DNA from: Hibiscus mutabilis
Taxonomy: Eukaryota; Streptophyta; Magnoliopsida; Malvales; Malvaceae
Length of the DNA: 64,000 nt
Direction: 5' to 3'
Assembly: GCA_019671005.1 (NCBI GenBank)
Contig: CM033745.1
Span: forward strand, 38,423,834 to 38,487,833
The first letter of the stretch is position 1. Each line of letters begins with the position of its first letter. The position numbers and the translations under genes were made by a program. The notes beneath the pieces are model-generated. The model was not told where the DNA came from and made no database searches. It saw only the letters and a list, made by a program, of their open reading frames with translations. Positions 35,991 to 46,790 of the stretch are shown one piece after another.

Positions 35991-37200
35991 ATGGGACCGA
36001 GACGAGAGCAAATGGTGAATGTACGTAATGTGGTTGAAGAAGAGCGTGATGAGGATATACCGCCCCCTCCTCCTCCTCCAGGTGGTGATGGAGTCAGAGC
36101 TGGAGTTGGTGCGAAAGGTGCTGGACCACTAAGAGCCTAGGGTCATGCTATGGGTGACATGACACCATTGATTCAGGCCACTGCGGGAGCATTTCAGGCT
36201 GCATTGGCGGGTATGCATGTTGTTGTGCCACAATCTGTAGCTAATCCTTGTTTGCCTTTGGAGTGCTTTCGTAGCTTGTGAGGTACCAAGTTTTGAGGTT
36301 TGTCTTAAGAGGGTTCTGAGGCATGGTTTGAAAGTATTCAGAGGATTCTTGGACAGATGGGGTACACAGATGTGCATAAGCTGGGTTGTATAGTATCTTT
36401 GCATGCAAACTGTTGATTATTCGTGGTGGACTACCACTATCGTAGGGATGAAACCTGAGGAGGTGACATGGGAGTTCTTTGTAGCTGCTTTCCAAAGGAA
36501 ATATCTAGGTGATCGTTATCAAGATGAGAAGAAGCGAGAGTTCATGGCTTTGGTGCAAGGTAACATGTCTGTTTCGGAGTATGAGGTTCAGTTCGTCAGG
36601 TTGAGCCAGTATGCACTTGAACTGGTTCCCGATGAGCAAAAGAGGTGTGATCACTTTCGTTATGGTTTGGTGAAGGAAGTGAAGACTTATATGTTGGCCT
36701 CTGAGTGTAAAGATTTTGATGTCTTGGTCTCTCATGCCAAGGACATTGAGTAGGGCTCGGGTTTGTCCTTTCGCCCAGGGAATTCTAGTTCCGGTAAGAG
36801 AGTTGCTGAGTTTGATGGTTGTAGAGATTTTAGTAAAAGGCAGTGAGATAGAAGGTTCTATCTGGATCAGGGGCGTGGCGGTGGTTGTAATATGGGTTGC
36901 AGACAATAGGGCTAGAAAGTAGTGGTTTGTGTACCTGAGTATGGTCGTTATGGGTGGCACCATTCTAGAGAGTGTTGGGGTAATCGGGATGGTTGTTGGG
37001 GTTGTGGTTCGCAAGGCCACATGAGGTGTGATTATCCTCGGTTAGCTAGACAGGCACCGGTGCATGCTGTCGAGCCTCAGAGGGGTCGTGCGCGTGACTA
37101 AGGTAATTTCCAGCGTAGAGAGGATGGTCAGAGGAATGTGGCTTATGTTATGGTAGTTCAGCCTGAAAGAGGTGGGTTGGCTAGGGTGTATGCACACCAT
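35991..37200 (+). pseudogene. gag: B gag
   Basis: Starts MGPRREQMVNVRN at 35991 with a run of eight prolines (36060-36084). The gag domain shows CLPLECF, EAWFESIQRILGQMGY, then an open stretch 36403-36753 with VTWEFFVAAFQRKYLGDRY and MSVSEYEVQFVRLSQYA, characteristic of the Retrotrans_gag family. The zinc knuckle CWGCGSQGHMRCDYP (36993-37037) has Tyr for its final Cys. Stops near 36138, 36279, 36294, 36751 and 36844 and a shift near 36395 disable it. It was relocated by the inversion. Confidence 0.86.
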
Positions 37201-37560
37201 GAGGGAAGCAATGACACGGATGCGATTGCAGGTACCTTTACTTTGCAATCCTTTTCATTACTTTCTTTGATTGATTCTGGTTCCAAGCATTCATACATCT
37301 TGCACAAGCATGTATAGTTGCTTGATATACCGATTGAGTATCTAGATGTGTGTATGCAAATGACGAGTTTTTTTGGTGAGACAGTTATGGTTAGGAAGTT
37401 GTATAGGAGGTGTTAATTGATGGTTCAAGGGCATGTGTTTGTTGTGGACATGATAGAATTACCTTTCTATGGTTTTGATGTTATTCTTGGGATGTATTGG
37501 TTGACTGAGCATAGGGCTGTGGTAGATTGTGAGACCTAGCGTGTATCATTGAAGCTGGCC
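37201..37560 (+). pseudogene. B aspartic protease
   Basis: LLSLIDSGSKHSYI (about 37258-37300) keeps the DSG catalytic site. The FYGFDVILGMYWLTEHRAVVDC segment (about 37470-37530) ends the domain. Stops at 37315, 37414 and about 37538 interrupt it. Confidence 0.83.
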
Positions 37561-38441
37561 GATGATTATGAAGTTGTGGTGGTTGACGAAAATGTAAAGT
37601 TCTTGTCCAATGTTGTTTCGGCAATGGAAGTGCAAAAGTTGATGAAAGGAGGATGTCATGCATATTTGGCGTATATTATGGATTTGAATATGAAGGAGGC
37701 ACGTCCCCAGGATATCCAGACAGTTTGTGATTTTTTGGGGGTGTTTTCAAAAGATTTGACAGGTTTGCCGCCGGATAGGGAGGTAGAGTTCTGTATTGAG
37801 ACATATTCATATATGGCTCTGGTGTCTATTGCTCCGTATCGCATGGCATCCAAGGAGTTGAAGACGCAACTTCAGGAGTTGCTAGACCGTGGGTTCATTC
37901 GGCCTAGTGTGTCACCTTGGGGAGCTCTAGTGTTGTTTGTGAAGAAGAAAGATGGCACGATGAGAATGTGCATCGATTATCGGCTACTGAACAAGTTGAC
38001 GATAAAGAACAAGTATCCCTTGCCATGAATTGATGACCTATTCGATCAGTTCCATGGTGCTACGGTGTTTTCCAAAATAAATTTGAGATTGGGATATTAC
38101 CAGTTGAAAGTGAAGGATAAAGATGTGCCGCAGACAACATTTCGCACCCGCTATGGGCATTATAAATTCTTAGTGATGCCTTTCGGGTTGACGAATACAC
38201 CTACAGCTTTCATGGATATGATGAATAGAGTGTTCCATTAATTCCTAGATTAGTTTGTGGTGGTGTTTATTGATTACATCCTTGTGTACTCTCGTACTGA
38301 GGAGGATCGCGATAGGCATTTGCGGATTGTTTTATAGACCATGTTGGACAATCAGCTTTATGCTATGCTAAGTAAATGTGAGTTTTGGTTGTTTCAGCTA
38401 AAGGGATTCGTGTGGATCCTCAAAAAATTGAAGCGGTTGTT
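37561..38441 (+). pseudogene. B reverse transcriptase, main part (inverted)
   Basis: An open frame 37549-38028 holds DVFSKDLTGLPPDREVEF-like linker, PYRMASKELK, DRGFIRPSVSPWGALVLFVKKKDG and CIDYRLLNKLTIKNKYPLP. It continues with FRTRYGHYKFLVMPFGL. The polymerase motif reads FIDY instead of FIDD (about 38266-38277), losing a metal-binding Asp. Stops lie at 38026, 38239, 38251 and 38335. It ends at the inversion joint after KIEAVV; the rest is at 34321-34530. Confidence 0.86.
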
Positions 38442-40565
38442 CATTTAGCTTTTAACACTTGTATCCTTAAGGCTCATGCATTAAACCAATGCAAATCTCA
38501 AGCTAGCTTTTCAAATCATGAACATTTGCTACCATGTTCAAAAATAGAATCTCATGTATAGAGCTCATTATACAAAAACATTTAAATCAAAGATACATGT
38601 AATCTTTTACATTGGGACTCAAGTGACCCAGGATGGCTACGTCTCGATCAAACACATGGGAGGGTTGTGTCCCAAACAACACGTGGGAGGGCTACATCCC
38701 AACATATCAGATATGAGGATACATCTCATGGCGTGGCTGCACACCATAAGAACGGCAGAACACATGGTGTTGCTTCTCACCAAGGTTCACAAGGTGTTGC
38801 TTAGCACCTTAAATGCCCATAAGGTGTTGCTTCGCATCTTACGACGACTCACGTGATGTTGTTGCGCATTATGGAGGTGGCTCATGCATGCACGATTTTG
38901 CTACATATTATAGTGCACTCTCATCCTATTGGTCGACCAATTATATCCGATTATTAAAGGCTCCGTCGCTTGCCAATATACACTTTAAAACCATGTTAAC
39001 CTACTGTTTTTCAATGCATCAACATAAACCATAGCATATCATATTTTAAAACATAATCAATGCATAGCATTTTTCTCATCAAGATGTAACCTCTTGAAAA
39101 CCATAAATCAATCTTATGGGATAACATGAATCATTTCTCAATTTATAAAAACATGCATAATAGTAGGTAACAAATTCTATCTTCAAACATGAGCATGATT
39201 TATCAAAATAATGAAAAAAGCCAAGAACCGAGAGCATATTCGATCATACTTACTTCTGAGTTTAAACTAGTGTTTCAAGCTTAATTTAAACTCCCCAAAA
39301 TCACTTTCAAACCTTTTTGAAAAGCTTTAAAACTAGTGGCACTCACCAACTACACCTTGCTTGCCTTGCCGAGGCGGAGGTCCAAGCTTCCAGATCAACT
39401 GCACCTACTTCTGAAGCTATCGGATCATCATCCCCTGCTTCTAACCAAAGCAAAACAGAGGATTAATGCATTTTTTTAATCAAAATCCCCAGCAACACAC
39501 TACAACACTTTCCTCTCACAACAACCAAACCTAACAAAAACAACCGAAATCATCGGTGAAACTTCACCAACCACTAAAACAACATCAATTTACATCCAAA
39601 AACATCTATTCAACACCAAAGAACCACCAACAACCAATTAACCCCATAAACAAGCCACAAACCCAAAGATATCAACATCAAAACCTAGCAATTCACCTAG
39701 TTTCGGGATTCTATTGTTAAAATCATTTAAATCAAAATATCAACACATCATAATCATAGTATTAACTCATTATCAGCCTAGAAAATTACATCTGAAACAA
39801 AGATCCATCAATTAAAGCAATTAAACCTCAATTAAATCATCTTTCCATAATTATACCATCAAAACCCATTAGAAAACATTCATAAAAGATCAATAACTTA
39901 ATAATTTCAATAAAGAACCTTTTATTAGAAGATAAGAACAAAATCTTACCTCTAATGATGCTTTTCCCCTAATTGCAATGATTTTTCATGAGAAAACAAA
40001 GATAAAATCATAAGACTTTAAAAGGAAATCAATAAGAAAACTTTTGATGTTAAAAGAATGAACTAAATCAAAGGTTTACCTTAAATCTTTGAAGAAAATA
40101 TGATGTTTGGCTGAAGGAAAATAGTTGAGAGAAAAGTTAGTTACGTGAAATATGTTTTAAGAAATAATGACCAACTAATTCTCTCCAACTTATTTTATTT
40201 ATTAAACTAATTTTAAAATAGTCAATTAAGGGGAAAAAGTCTGAATGAGACTCTTGGTCAAAGCACCCTAAAGATTCTAAGTCCTGATCTTTTACAAATT
40301 AGTCACTAAAAATAATTTTGCACGTTTTACATTTTGGTCACTAGTTCCAAAATGTCAAACCTCCAAATTACATTTTCTAAAATTGAGTCCACCAAAATCA
40401 CTTATATATTAAATAAGGATTTTAAAACATTTTTCCATGATTTATTTCATTAAAAAACCATTTAAACCGCATTATTCCCGAAACTAGTCTAAATTATCGA
40501 AATGGTTCAAACAGACCACCTCGCATAACCTGGCTAACTCCTAGGACCAAAATCGGGGCATTACA
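38442..40565 (-). repeat. B 5' LTR, first part
   Basis: Matches 18189-20343 in the same orientation and ends CGGGGCATTACA beside TCCTT. With 34531-35722 it makes up one LTR of about 3.3 kb. Contains the stem-loop array at 38628-38880. Confidence 0.88.
38628..38880. repeat. Tandem stem-loop array (B 5' LTR)
   Basis: Three consecutive copies of a GGTGTTGCTTNNCACC-type stem with an eight-base loop: about 38766-38781, 38792-38810 and 38820-38840. They are preceded by ACGTGGGAGGGCTACATCCC boxes and followed by GATGTTGTTGCGCATTATG. The counterpart is at 18369-18620. Confidence 0.65.
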
Positions 40566-40570
40566 TCCTT

Positions 40571-40656
40571 CTTCCTAAAAAAAAACACTGATGCTCGCCA
40601 AGGCAACACACTAGGCCGTATGAACCCATGGTCTAACAACTCCTAAAGTTGCGTTT
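40571..40656 (-). pseudogene. D reverse transcriptase, N-terminal scrap
   Basis: Minus strand reads ELLDHGFIRPSVLPW and a lysine-rich end, the RT fingers segment missing from 9131-9882. At about 40656 it changes abruptly to LTR sequence, so the rest of the 5' LTR, primer site, gag and protease of D are deleted. Confidence 0.82.
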
Positions 40657-41190
40657 ACCTCAAGTGTTAAAAAGATGAATTAAATAAAGTGTTTACCTCA
40701 AATCTTTGAAGAAGAAATTGATGTTTGGTTGGAGAGAATTTGAGAGAAAATGGTTGAGAAAAAAGTTAGTTATGTGAAATATGTTTTAAGAGATTAATGC
40801 CTAATTAATTCTCTCCAACTTATTTTATTTATTAAAACCACTTTAAAATTAGCCAATTAAGAGGAAAAAGTATGAATTAGACTTTGGGTCAAATGCTCCT
40901 TAAAGATTCAAAGTTTTGATATTTTACAAAATAGTCACTAAAAACAGTTTTACGATTTTGGTCACTAGTTCCAAAATATCAAACCTCCAAAATCCATTTT
41001 CTAAAATTGATCCCTCCAAAATCATTTATATATTAAATAATGATTTTAAAACATTTTTTATATTTTATTTCTTTCAAAAACCCTCCAAATTGATTTATTC
41101 TCGAAACTAGCCTAAATTGTCGAAACTGGTTCAACCGAACCATCTAGCCTAAACCTAGCTAACTCCTAAGCCCAAAATAAAGGTGTTACA
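40657..41190 (-). repeat. D 5' LTR, first 530 bp
   Basis: In minus orientation starts TGTAACACCTTTATTTTGGG. Resembles the B LTR start (40030-40565), including GAAATATGTTTTAAGA and TTCTCTCCAACTTATTTTAT, so D and B are one family. Truncated by the deletion to RT. Confidence 0.83.
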
Positions 41191-41195
41191 CCAGT

Positions 41196-41335
41196 AGCCA
41201 AAATCTATACCGATATGCCTAATCCATACCGATACGCCCCCTTTGACCAACGTTGACCTGACCAAATATGCAAGGCCGTATCGATACACCATCACTTGTA
41301 TCGATAATCCCTGCCCTGTAACGATAGATTTTTTG
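41196..41335. repeat. TAYCGRTA near-palindrome cluster (G 3' LTR)
   Basis: ATACCGATATGCC, ATACCGATACGCC, GTATCGATACACC and GTATCGATAATCC within 130 bp, truncated on the left by D. Confidence 0.78.
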
Positions 41336-42109
41336 CTGGTTTTTAATCGATTTGACCTATCAAACAATGTCCAAATGCAATGAAATTTTACACACAATAT
41401 TTGAATGTTATGAACCACTTGCATGCCAAATTTTAGGTTCATTCGAATCCATTTACTATGATTTCACCATTAGTGGCCAAACATGCATTTTTAGTCCTTT
41501 TTAAGCCCTACAATAAGACCATTTAGAATCTTAAGCACTATTACACCACAAGCATAAAATATACATATCAAAAAAGCATTATTACACTAGTCTAAGTACT
41601 TTGACACCCTACTAGGATTTCATAGGTTTGGTATACATTACTTTAGGCTTGCTTGTGACTTGTTCAACGCTACAACTTCTTCGATCTCCAACGTTGAATC
41701 TCTTAACCTAAAATGGATGAAATGCAATGCATTAGGCATACATTTCTTAGTGAGGCAATCAACATTAATGTCAATAATAATGCAAGGCATCCCAATTTAT
41801 GTAATAACCATAACTATGTAATAAATCAATACTAGCAATGCATTGATCATGATCAATGGCAATACTTTCATAATTCAATATTAACCCTTAGATCGATTCT
41901 GAATAGTGGATACGCGAATTCCTATGCCTCACCAAATCATTAAAATGGTCTAGCCGCATCGCCAATATGACCAACATCACAACACATCTCTCTACCTCGC
42001 CAAATCAATATAGGTCGTAGCCCTAGGACCGTAGTCCACCCGTACACTAAGGTCATGAATTCTATGGCATGCCAATTGTACCCAATGTCCTTTCGAATCC
42101 AAGTTCCGG

Positions 42110-42440
42110 TGGCAATATCAATAATCGATGTTCAATAACAATAACTATGTTTAATGCACTTATTAATAAACAATGTTCTGATGTCCACGTTTAATAGCGA
42201 TATCAATAACAATGGCAATGTTCAATGATCTCAATGACAATAGCAATGGTCGATGCTTCATTTATAATGTTTTTATGAAATAACTTTGTCGATATCAATA
42301 TACAGTGACAATGACAATAACAATAGCAATAACTATGTTGTATGTCCAATGTTCATTGCTTCAATAATTCAATGACTATATCGATGGTGAATTTGATGAC
42401 AATGAGCGATGGCAATGAATATAGCAATATCAATGTCCGA
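42110..42440. repeat. CAATR-rich repeat (G 3' LTR)
   Basis: Irregular six-base periodic run built of CAATGT, CAATAA, CAATGG and CAATGA units, for example around 42300-42345. The counterpart is 49625-49940. Confidence 0.75.
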
Positions 42441-43382
42441 TACTCAGTGCAATGACTTACCTCCACTTACCAACGATATCCACTAAGAGATTCAATGCAA
42501 TATTCCTTAACAATGATGTTAGCAATATTGTATACAATGACAATGGAATTGGGAAAGGCACCTAGCCTAATCCCGAGACTCCGACTACACTCACCTAGAT
42601 TTCCAAAGCTTTCAAGGCTCTCGAATAGTAATCCCTTAGTTCCTAGCTTCCGTTAGTGATGGTGGATGATCTCTTTCCACTTCTTGAGCTAGGAAAATCA
42701 ATAGGGAGTTTATTAGAATTGATAATACGATATCGAAATCTATATAAAGATATCAAAATCGATATCTAATCTCAATTTAGACAATAAAGATGAATTATCC
42801 ATGGATAGTCAAAACCCTAGCTTAAGATTTCACTCAATATCTCCATAGATTTCAATAATAGTTTGGGGGATTAAGCTTACCCATTCGATAAAAATGATTC
42901 GATAGTAATAAATCGAAGAAAATACAAGCTTGGAATCAAGCTCCAATAGAGGTGCTTGCTTAGGTGAAAAAGATGAGATGGAGCTGCTAGCTTGATTGGA
43001 TAACCGGGTATGTTTCTATCTTTCTTTTCTATTTCACAACTCTAATAGCTATAGCCTTTCCTTTAATTAAAGGAATTACATCAGATTATCCCACATATGT
43101 GGTGATTATTTTTGAGGAAGGGCTAATAGCAAGGTTAGTCCCTCAACTCTTAATTCTCTATGCTTGTTCCCCTCCTAAACTTTCAATTTCTATAATTTAG
43201 TCACCAAACAGATTTTCAATACATTCAATAAGGTCCTTAAACAATAATTTGACTCAATTGAAGTCCAATATCAATACAATTCACCTTGCGATCAAAATTA
43301 ATACAATATTTGGACCTTTTCAAAGTACGGTTTCCTATTGCCAGAATCCAATTCTGACTAGACTGGTTTTTGGGATGTTACA

Positions 43383-43400
43383 ACTCTCCCCCTGAAGAAA
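43383..43400 (-). promoter_or_regulatory. G polypurine tract
   Basis: Minus strand ctttcttcagggggagagt directly before the LTR start. Confidence 0.75.
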
Positions 43401-44850
43401 GTTCATCCTCGAATTTTACCTGAACTGAAGAGATGAGGGTACTACTTCTTCATTGTCTCCTGAGGTTCCCAGGTGGCTTCTTCAATGGAGTGGCTTCTCC
43501 AAAGGACTTTGACAAACGAAACAGATTTGTTGCGAAGCCTTTTGACTTCTTTTGCAAGGATCTGGACCAATTCTTATTCATAGGATAGACTAGGTTGAAT
43601 TTCAATAGATTACAGTTCGATGATGTGTGAAGGGTCAAATCGGTACTTCCAGAGCATTGATACATGGAATACATCATTGGTTTTGCTCAATTTTATGGGC
43701 AATAACAATCGATAGGACATTGGGCCTACTCTTTCAATAACCTCGAAGGGTCCAATGAATCGGGGACTCAATTTCCCTTTCTTGCCAAATTAGAACTTTC
43801 GTCCATGGTGAAACTTTGAGGAAGGCTTTTTTGCCAACTTCATATTGAATATCCCTTCATTTAAGATCAACATAGGCCTTCTGTCGGTCAAAGGCAGCTT
43901 TCAATCGATCGTGGATGATGGTAACCTTTTCTTCAATTTCCCAAAGTAAGTCAGGACCCAGCATCTTGCCTTCACCTAGTTCAGACCAACACAGAGGAGT
44001 TCTATAACGTTTTCCATACAATGCTTCATACGGTGCAATCTTGATGGAAGCTTGGCATGTAATATTGTAAGCAAACTCAATGAGGGGTAGGGATTTCTCC
44101 CACGATCCACCAAAATCGATGATACATGCTTGTAGCATGTCTTCCAAAATTTGGATTACCCTTTCTGATTGGCCATAAAACTAAGGGTGAAAAGTAGTAC
44201 TAAGATTGACTCTCGTGCCTAAAACCCTTTGCAATGTTCTCCAAAATCGAGAAGCAAACCGTAGATCCCGATCTGAGATGATAGATTACAACACTCCATG
44301 GAGTCGAATAACTTCCTTGATGTACAAGTTAGCTAGCTTGGGAAGTCCATAATCTATTCGAACCAGTAAGAAATGCGCTGACTTGGTGAGACGGTCTACG
44401 ATGACCCAAATGGCATCATGTTTAGTAGGGGTGGAAGGTAGACCACTAACAAAATCCATGGTGATTTTTTCCCACTTCTATTGTGGTAGATCGATGGGTT
44501 GCAATAATCTGGTAGGGACACAATGCTCAGCTTTGACCCGTTGACAAGTGAGACACTTGGACACGAAGACAGTTATAGCTTGCTTCATGCCTAGCCACCA
44601 ATATAGTTCACAGAGGTCTTTATACATCTTCACAGACCCCAGATGAATAGAGAATGAATTCGAATGATCTTCCTTGAGAATATCATTACGGAGTGACTCA
44701 TTATTAGGTACACAAACCTGATCCCAAAAACACATGAATCCTTCAGAATTGATTCTGAAATCATGATTATCTTGGAGTTTAGAAACAATAGTTTGGAGTT
44801 TAGGGTCTTGGTCTTGCAATGTCTTGATTCTCGAAACAATGGTAAATTGG
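43401..44850 (-). pseudogene. G integrase and chromodomain
   Basis: From 44850: QVCVPNNESLRND, then a His/Cys zinc region with CLTCQRVKAEHCVP (44819-44478), core MDFVSGLPSTP, SDRDLRFASRFW and GQSERVIQILEDML. An open stretch at 44147-43857 covers LVEFAYN-like to DRQKAYVDLK. Stops near 44478, 44290 and 44180 and a shift near 43795 break it. The chromodomain region (43480-43560) is only weakly readable. Confidence 0.83.
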
Positions 44851-45330
44851 AGTTAGAGTTCAGCTAAGAAACAATGATACTTCTGAAGTCAGAAATGAGC
44901 GTTTATGGATCGAGGGGCAAGCGAAGGTTTGCGGCTGAGAGCATCAGCTACAACATTGGCCTTGCACATATGGTAATATATGAAAAGATTATAGTCTTTA
45001 AGGAGTTCCATCCATATCCGTTGATGTAGGTTTAGCTCTTTCTGAGTTAAGAGGTATTTGAGGCTTTTATGATTGGTGAAGAGATAACACTTTTCTTTGT
45101 AGAGATGGTGCCTCTAGATTTTCAATGCAAATACAACCGTAGCCAATTCTAGATCATGAGTAGGGTAATTCATCCCATATGGCTTAAGTTGTCTCGAAGT
45201 ATATGAAATGACTTTGCCTTCTTGCATCAACACACCTCATAACTTGAGATACGATGCATCACTATAAAATGTGTAGTCTTTTCCAGACTCGGGCTGGGTC
45301 AGGACTGGTGCATGAGTCAATACTTGTTTC
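44851..45330 (-). pseudogene. G RNase H
   Basis: FYSDASYLKL and GVLMQEGKVISYTSRQ, then THDLELATVVFALKI and TNHKSLKYLLTQKELNLHQR. The TDHKS Asp is Asn. The tail has YYHMCKANVVADALSRK. Stops occur near 45235 and 45118. Confidence 0.8.
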
Positions 45331-46180
45331 AATTGGTCAAAATTCATTGTTGTTCCTCAATCCAAACAAATGGGGCTTCTTTTCATAGTAGCTTAGTCAA
45401 TGAAGCTGCTAACATAGAGAATCCCTTGATGAACCTTCTATAATAGCCAGCAAGACCAAGGAAACTTCTCACATCACCAATATTCTTTGGTGGATGATAG
45501 TCAAGGATGGCTTGAATTTTCTTCAGATCTACTTGGATGCCCGAAGTTGATACAATGTGCCCAAGGAAGGCAACTTCAGTAACCCAAAACTCACATTTAT
45601 AGAACTTGGCAAAAAATTGCTTCTCATGGAGAGTTTTAAGCACAATGCGGAGATAATCACGATGTTCTACCGTATTCTTGGAATAAATTAGGATGTCATC
45701 AATGAATACCACTACAAATTTATCGAGATAAGTTCTAAAAACCTAATTCATCAAGTTTATAAAAGATACCAGTGTAGTGGTTAGCCCAAAAAGCATCACC
45801 AAGAATTCGTAATGGCTATATCTTGTACGAAACACAGTTTTGTGTACGTCACAGTCTTTAACTCTCATTTGATAATACCCAAACCTCAAATCGATCTTGG
45901 AAAATACAGAGGAATCCTTGAGCTGATCGAATAGGTCATCTATCCTTGGCAATGGGTACTTGTTCTTGATGGTCACCTTGTTCAACTGTCGGTAATCAAT
46001 GCATAGTCTCATGGAACTATCCTTCTTCTTCAAAAAGAGAACTGGAGTTCCCCAGGGCGAGGAACTCGGTTGAATGAAGCCTTTATCAAGCAAATCTTGA
46101 ATCTGGTCTTTTAGTTCCTTCAGCTCAATGGTTGCCATTCGATATGGTGCAACAGAAACTAGGGCAGTTCCAGGTTGCAC
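45331..46180 (-). pseudogene. G reverse transcriptase
   Basis: The N-half is part of a long open frame (46738-45743): PYRMATIELKELK, DKGFIQPSSSPWGTPVLFLKKKD and CIDYRQLNKVTIKNKYPLPRI, ending in a stop after NLMN. The C-half 45712-45383 has MVFIDDILIYSKN with the intact catalytic site and DVRSFLGLAGYYRRFIKGF. One nonsense codon separates the two, so this RT is the least broken after C. Confidence 0.86.
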
Positions 46181-46790
46181 TTCGATACTAAATTCAACTT
46201 CACAGGTTAGAGGTAGGCCAAAAAGTTCATCAGAGAAGACGTTATGAAATTCACACACAGTATCAATGTCTTGTAATCGTGTTTGGTCTTTGGCTACCAA
46301 GTTCAAAGCATACAATGAAGGATTTTGGGATTTCATTAAGACAATGATTTCCTTGCCCAAGCCTCGAAGATACCATTTCCTCTTGCTACAATCTACCCAG
46401 GCTTGATGCTTACTAAGCCAATCTAAGCATAGTATAACATCGAACTCATGGATCGGTAGGGCCATTAAATCAGTCGAAAATGGAATCCCTTGAATCATCG
46501 AAGGATAGTTCTTGTACACAAAGTTCACAATGACATAATCACCTAGTGGGTTCATGATAGAGATTCTTGAGGCAATGGGTTCACTAGACATTCTATGATT
46601 CTTAACTAACTCAGTACTTATAAAGGAATGTGTAAAGCCAGGATCAATCAATGTGTATAAAGCATGTGAGTACATTTCAATTATACTTACAATAACATCA
46701 GGCTCATCCTCCTCCTCCCGGCTCCTAACATGATACATCTGAGCAGATGCCTCCGATTCTTGCCTATTAGATGATTTTCCTGAGCCACTA
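46181..46790 (-). pseudogene. G aspartic protease, active site mutated
   Basis: Within the 331-codon frame: MYHVRSREEEDEPDV, then TLIDPGFTHSFI where the family has DSGSTHSFI, so the catalytic triplet DSG is DPG. HEFDVILCLDWLSKHQAWVDC and GLGKEIIVLM follow. The change of the Ser next to the catalytic Asp would be expected to cripple cleavage. Confidence 0.84.

Larger units (their letters stand above)
34531..38441 (+). other. Inverted segment of element B
   Basis: This 3.9 kb piece (second part of the 5' LTR, primer site, gag, protease, RT) is in plus orientation although B is a minus-strand element. Both joints match: the LTR is cut where 38442 resumes with about 18 bp lost (18170-18187 in the intact LTR), and RT is cut where 34530 resumes with about 12 bp lost. 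The outer ends of B share the TCCTT duplication, so the flip happened after insertion. Confidence 0.85.
9883..40565 (-). mobile_element. Element B: chromovirus with internal inversion, hosting C and E
   Basis: Bounded by inverted LTR ends (TGTAACCCCC at 9883; ATTACA ending at 40565) and a perfect TCCTT target duplication (9878-9882 and 40566-40570) inside the RT of D. In minus orientation it reads 5' LTR, gag-pol, 3' LTR. C interrupts the 3' LTR at 10198-17327, and E interrupts pol at 20585-32661. The segment 34531-38441 is inverted. After discounting these, each LTR is about 3.3 kb and the internal region about 4.8 kb. Sampled LTR divergence is about 9%. Confidence 0.88.
8100..41190 (-). mobile_element. 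Element D: chromovirus split by A and B
   Basis: Minus-strand element of the same family as B. Visible pieces are integrase N-half, RNase H and RT (8100-9882) and, beyond B, a short RT piece and a 5' LTR start (40571-41190). A is inserted in its integrase and B in its RT. Across B the RT codons continue in phase once the TCCTT duplication is removed. D starts in minus orientation at 41190 with TGTAACACC; the flank CCAGT (41191-41195) is the predicted target duplication in element G. Its integrase end and 3' LTR should lie left of A. Confidence 0.85.
41191..43382 (-). repeat. G 3' LTR, inner part
   Basis: Aligns with 48706-50885. Starts inside the TAYCGRTA cluster (41196-41335), carries the GGACCGTAGTCC and GGCATGCC block (42027-42071) and a CAATR-rich region (42110-42440), and ends GGATGTTACA. 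No coding is visible. Confidence 0.88.

Noticed and set aside
35991..36120. Proline-rich N-terminus as a host gene start
   Set aside because: Followed in frame by gag motifs and placed just after LTR and primer site.
36505..37020. 171-codon minus-strand ORF opposite B gag
   Set aside because: Antisense shadow of gag and the zinc knuckle; Thr/Ile-rich composition follows from the opposite frame.
34531..40565. A separate plus-strand element between two LTR pieces
   Set aside because: It has no target duplication of its own, its LTR and RT ends fit the flanking B pieces with 12-18 bp missing, and the two LTR pieces are different, complementary parts of one LTR.
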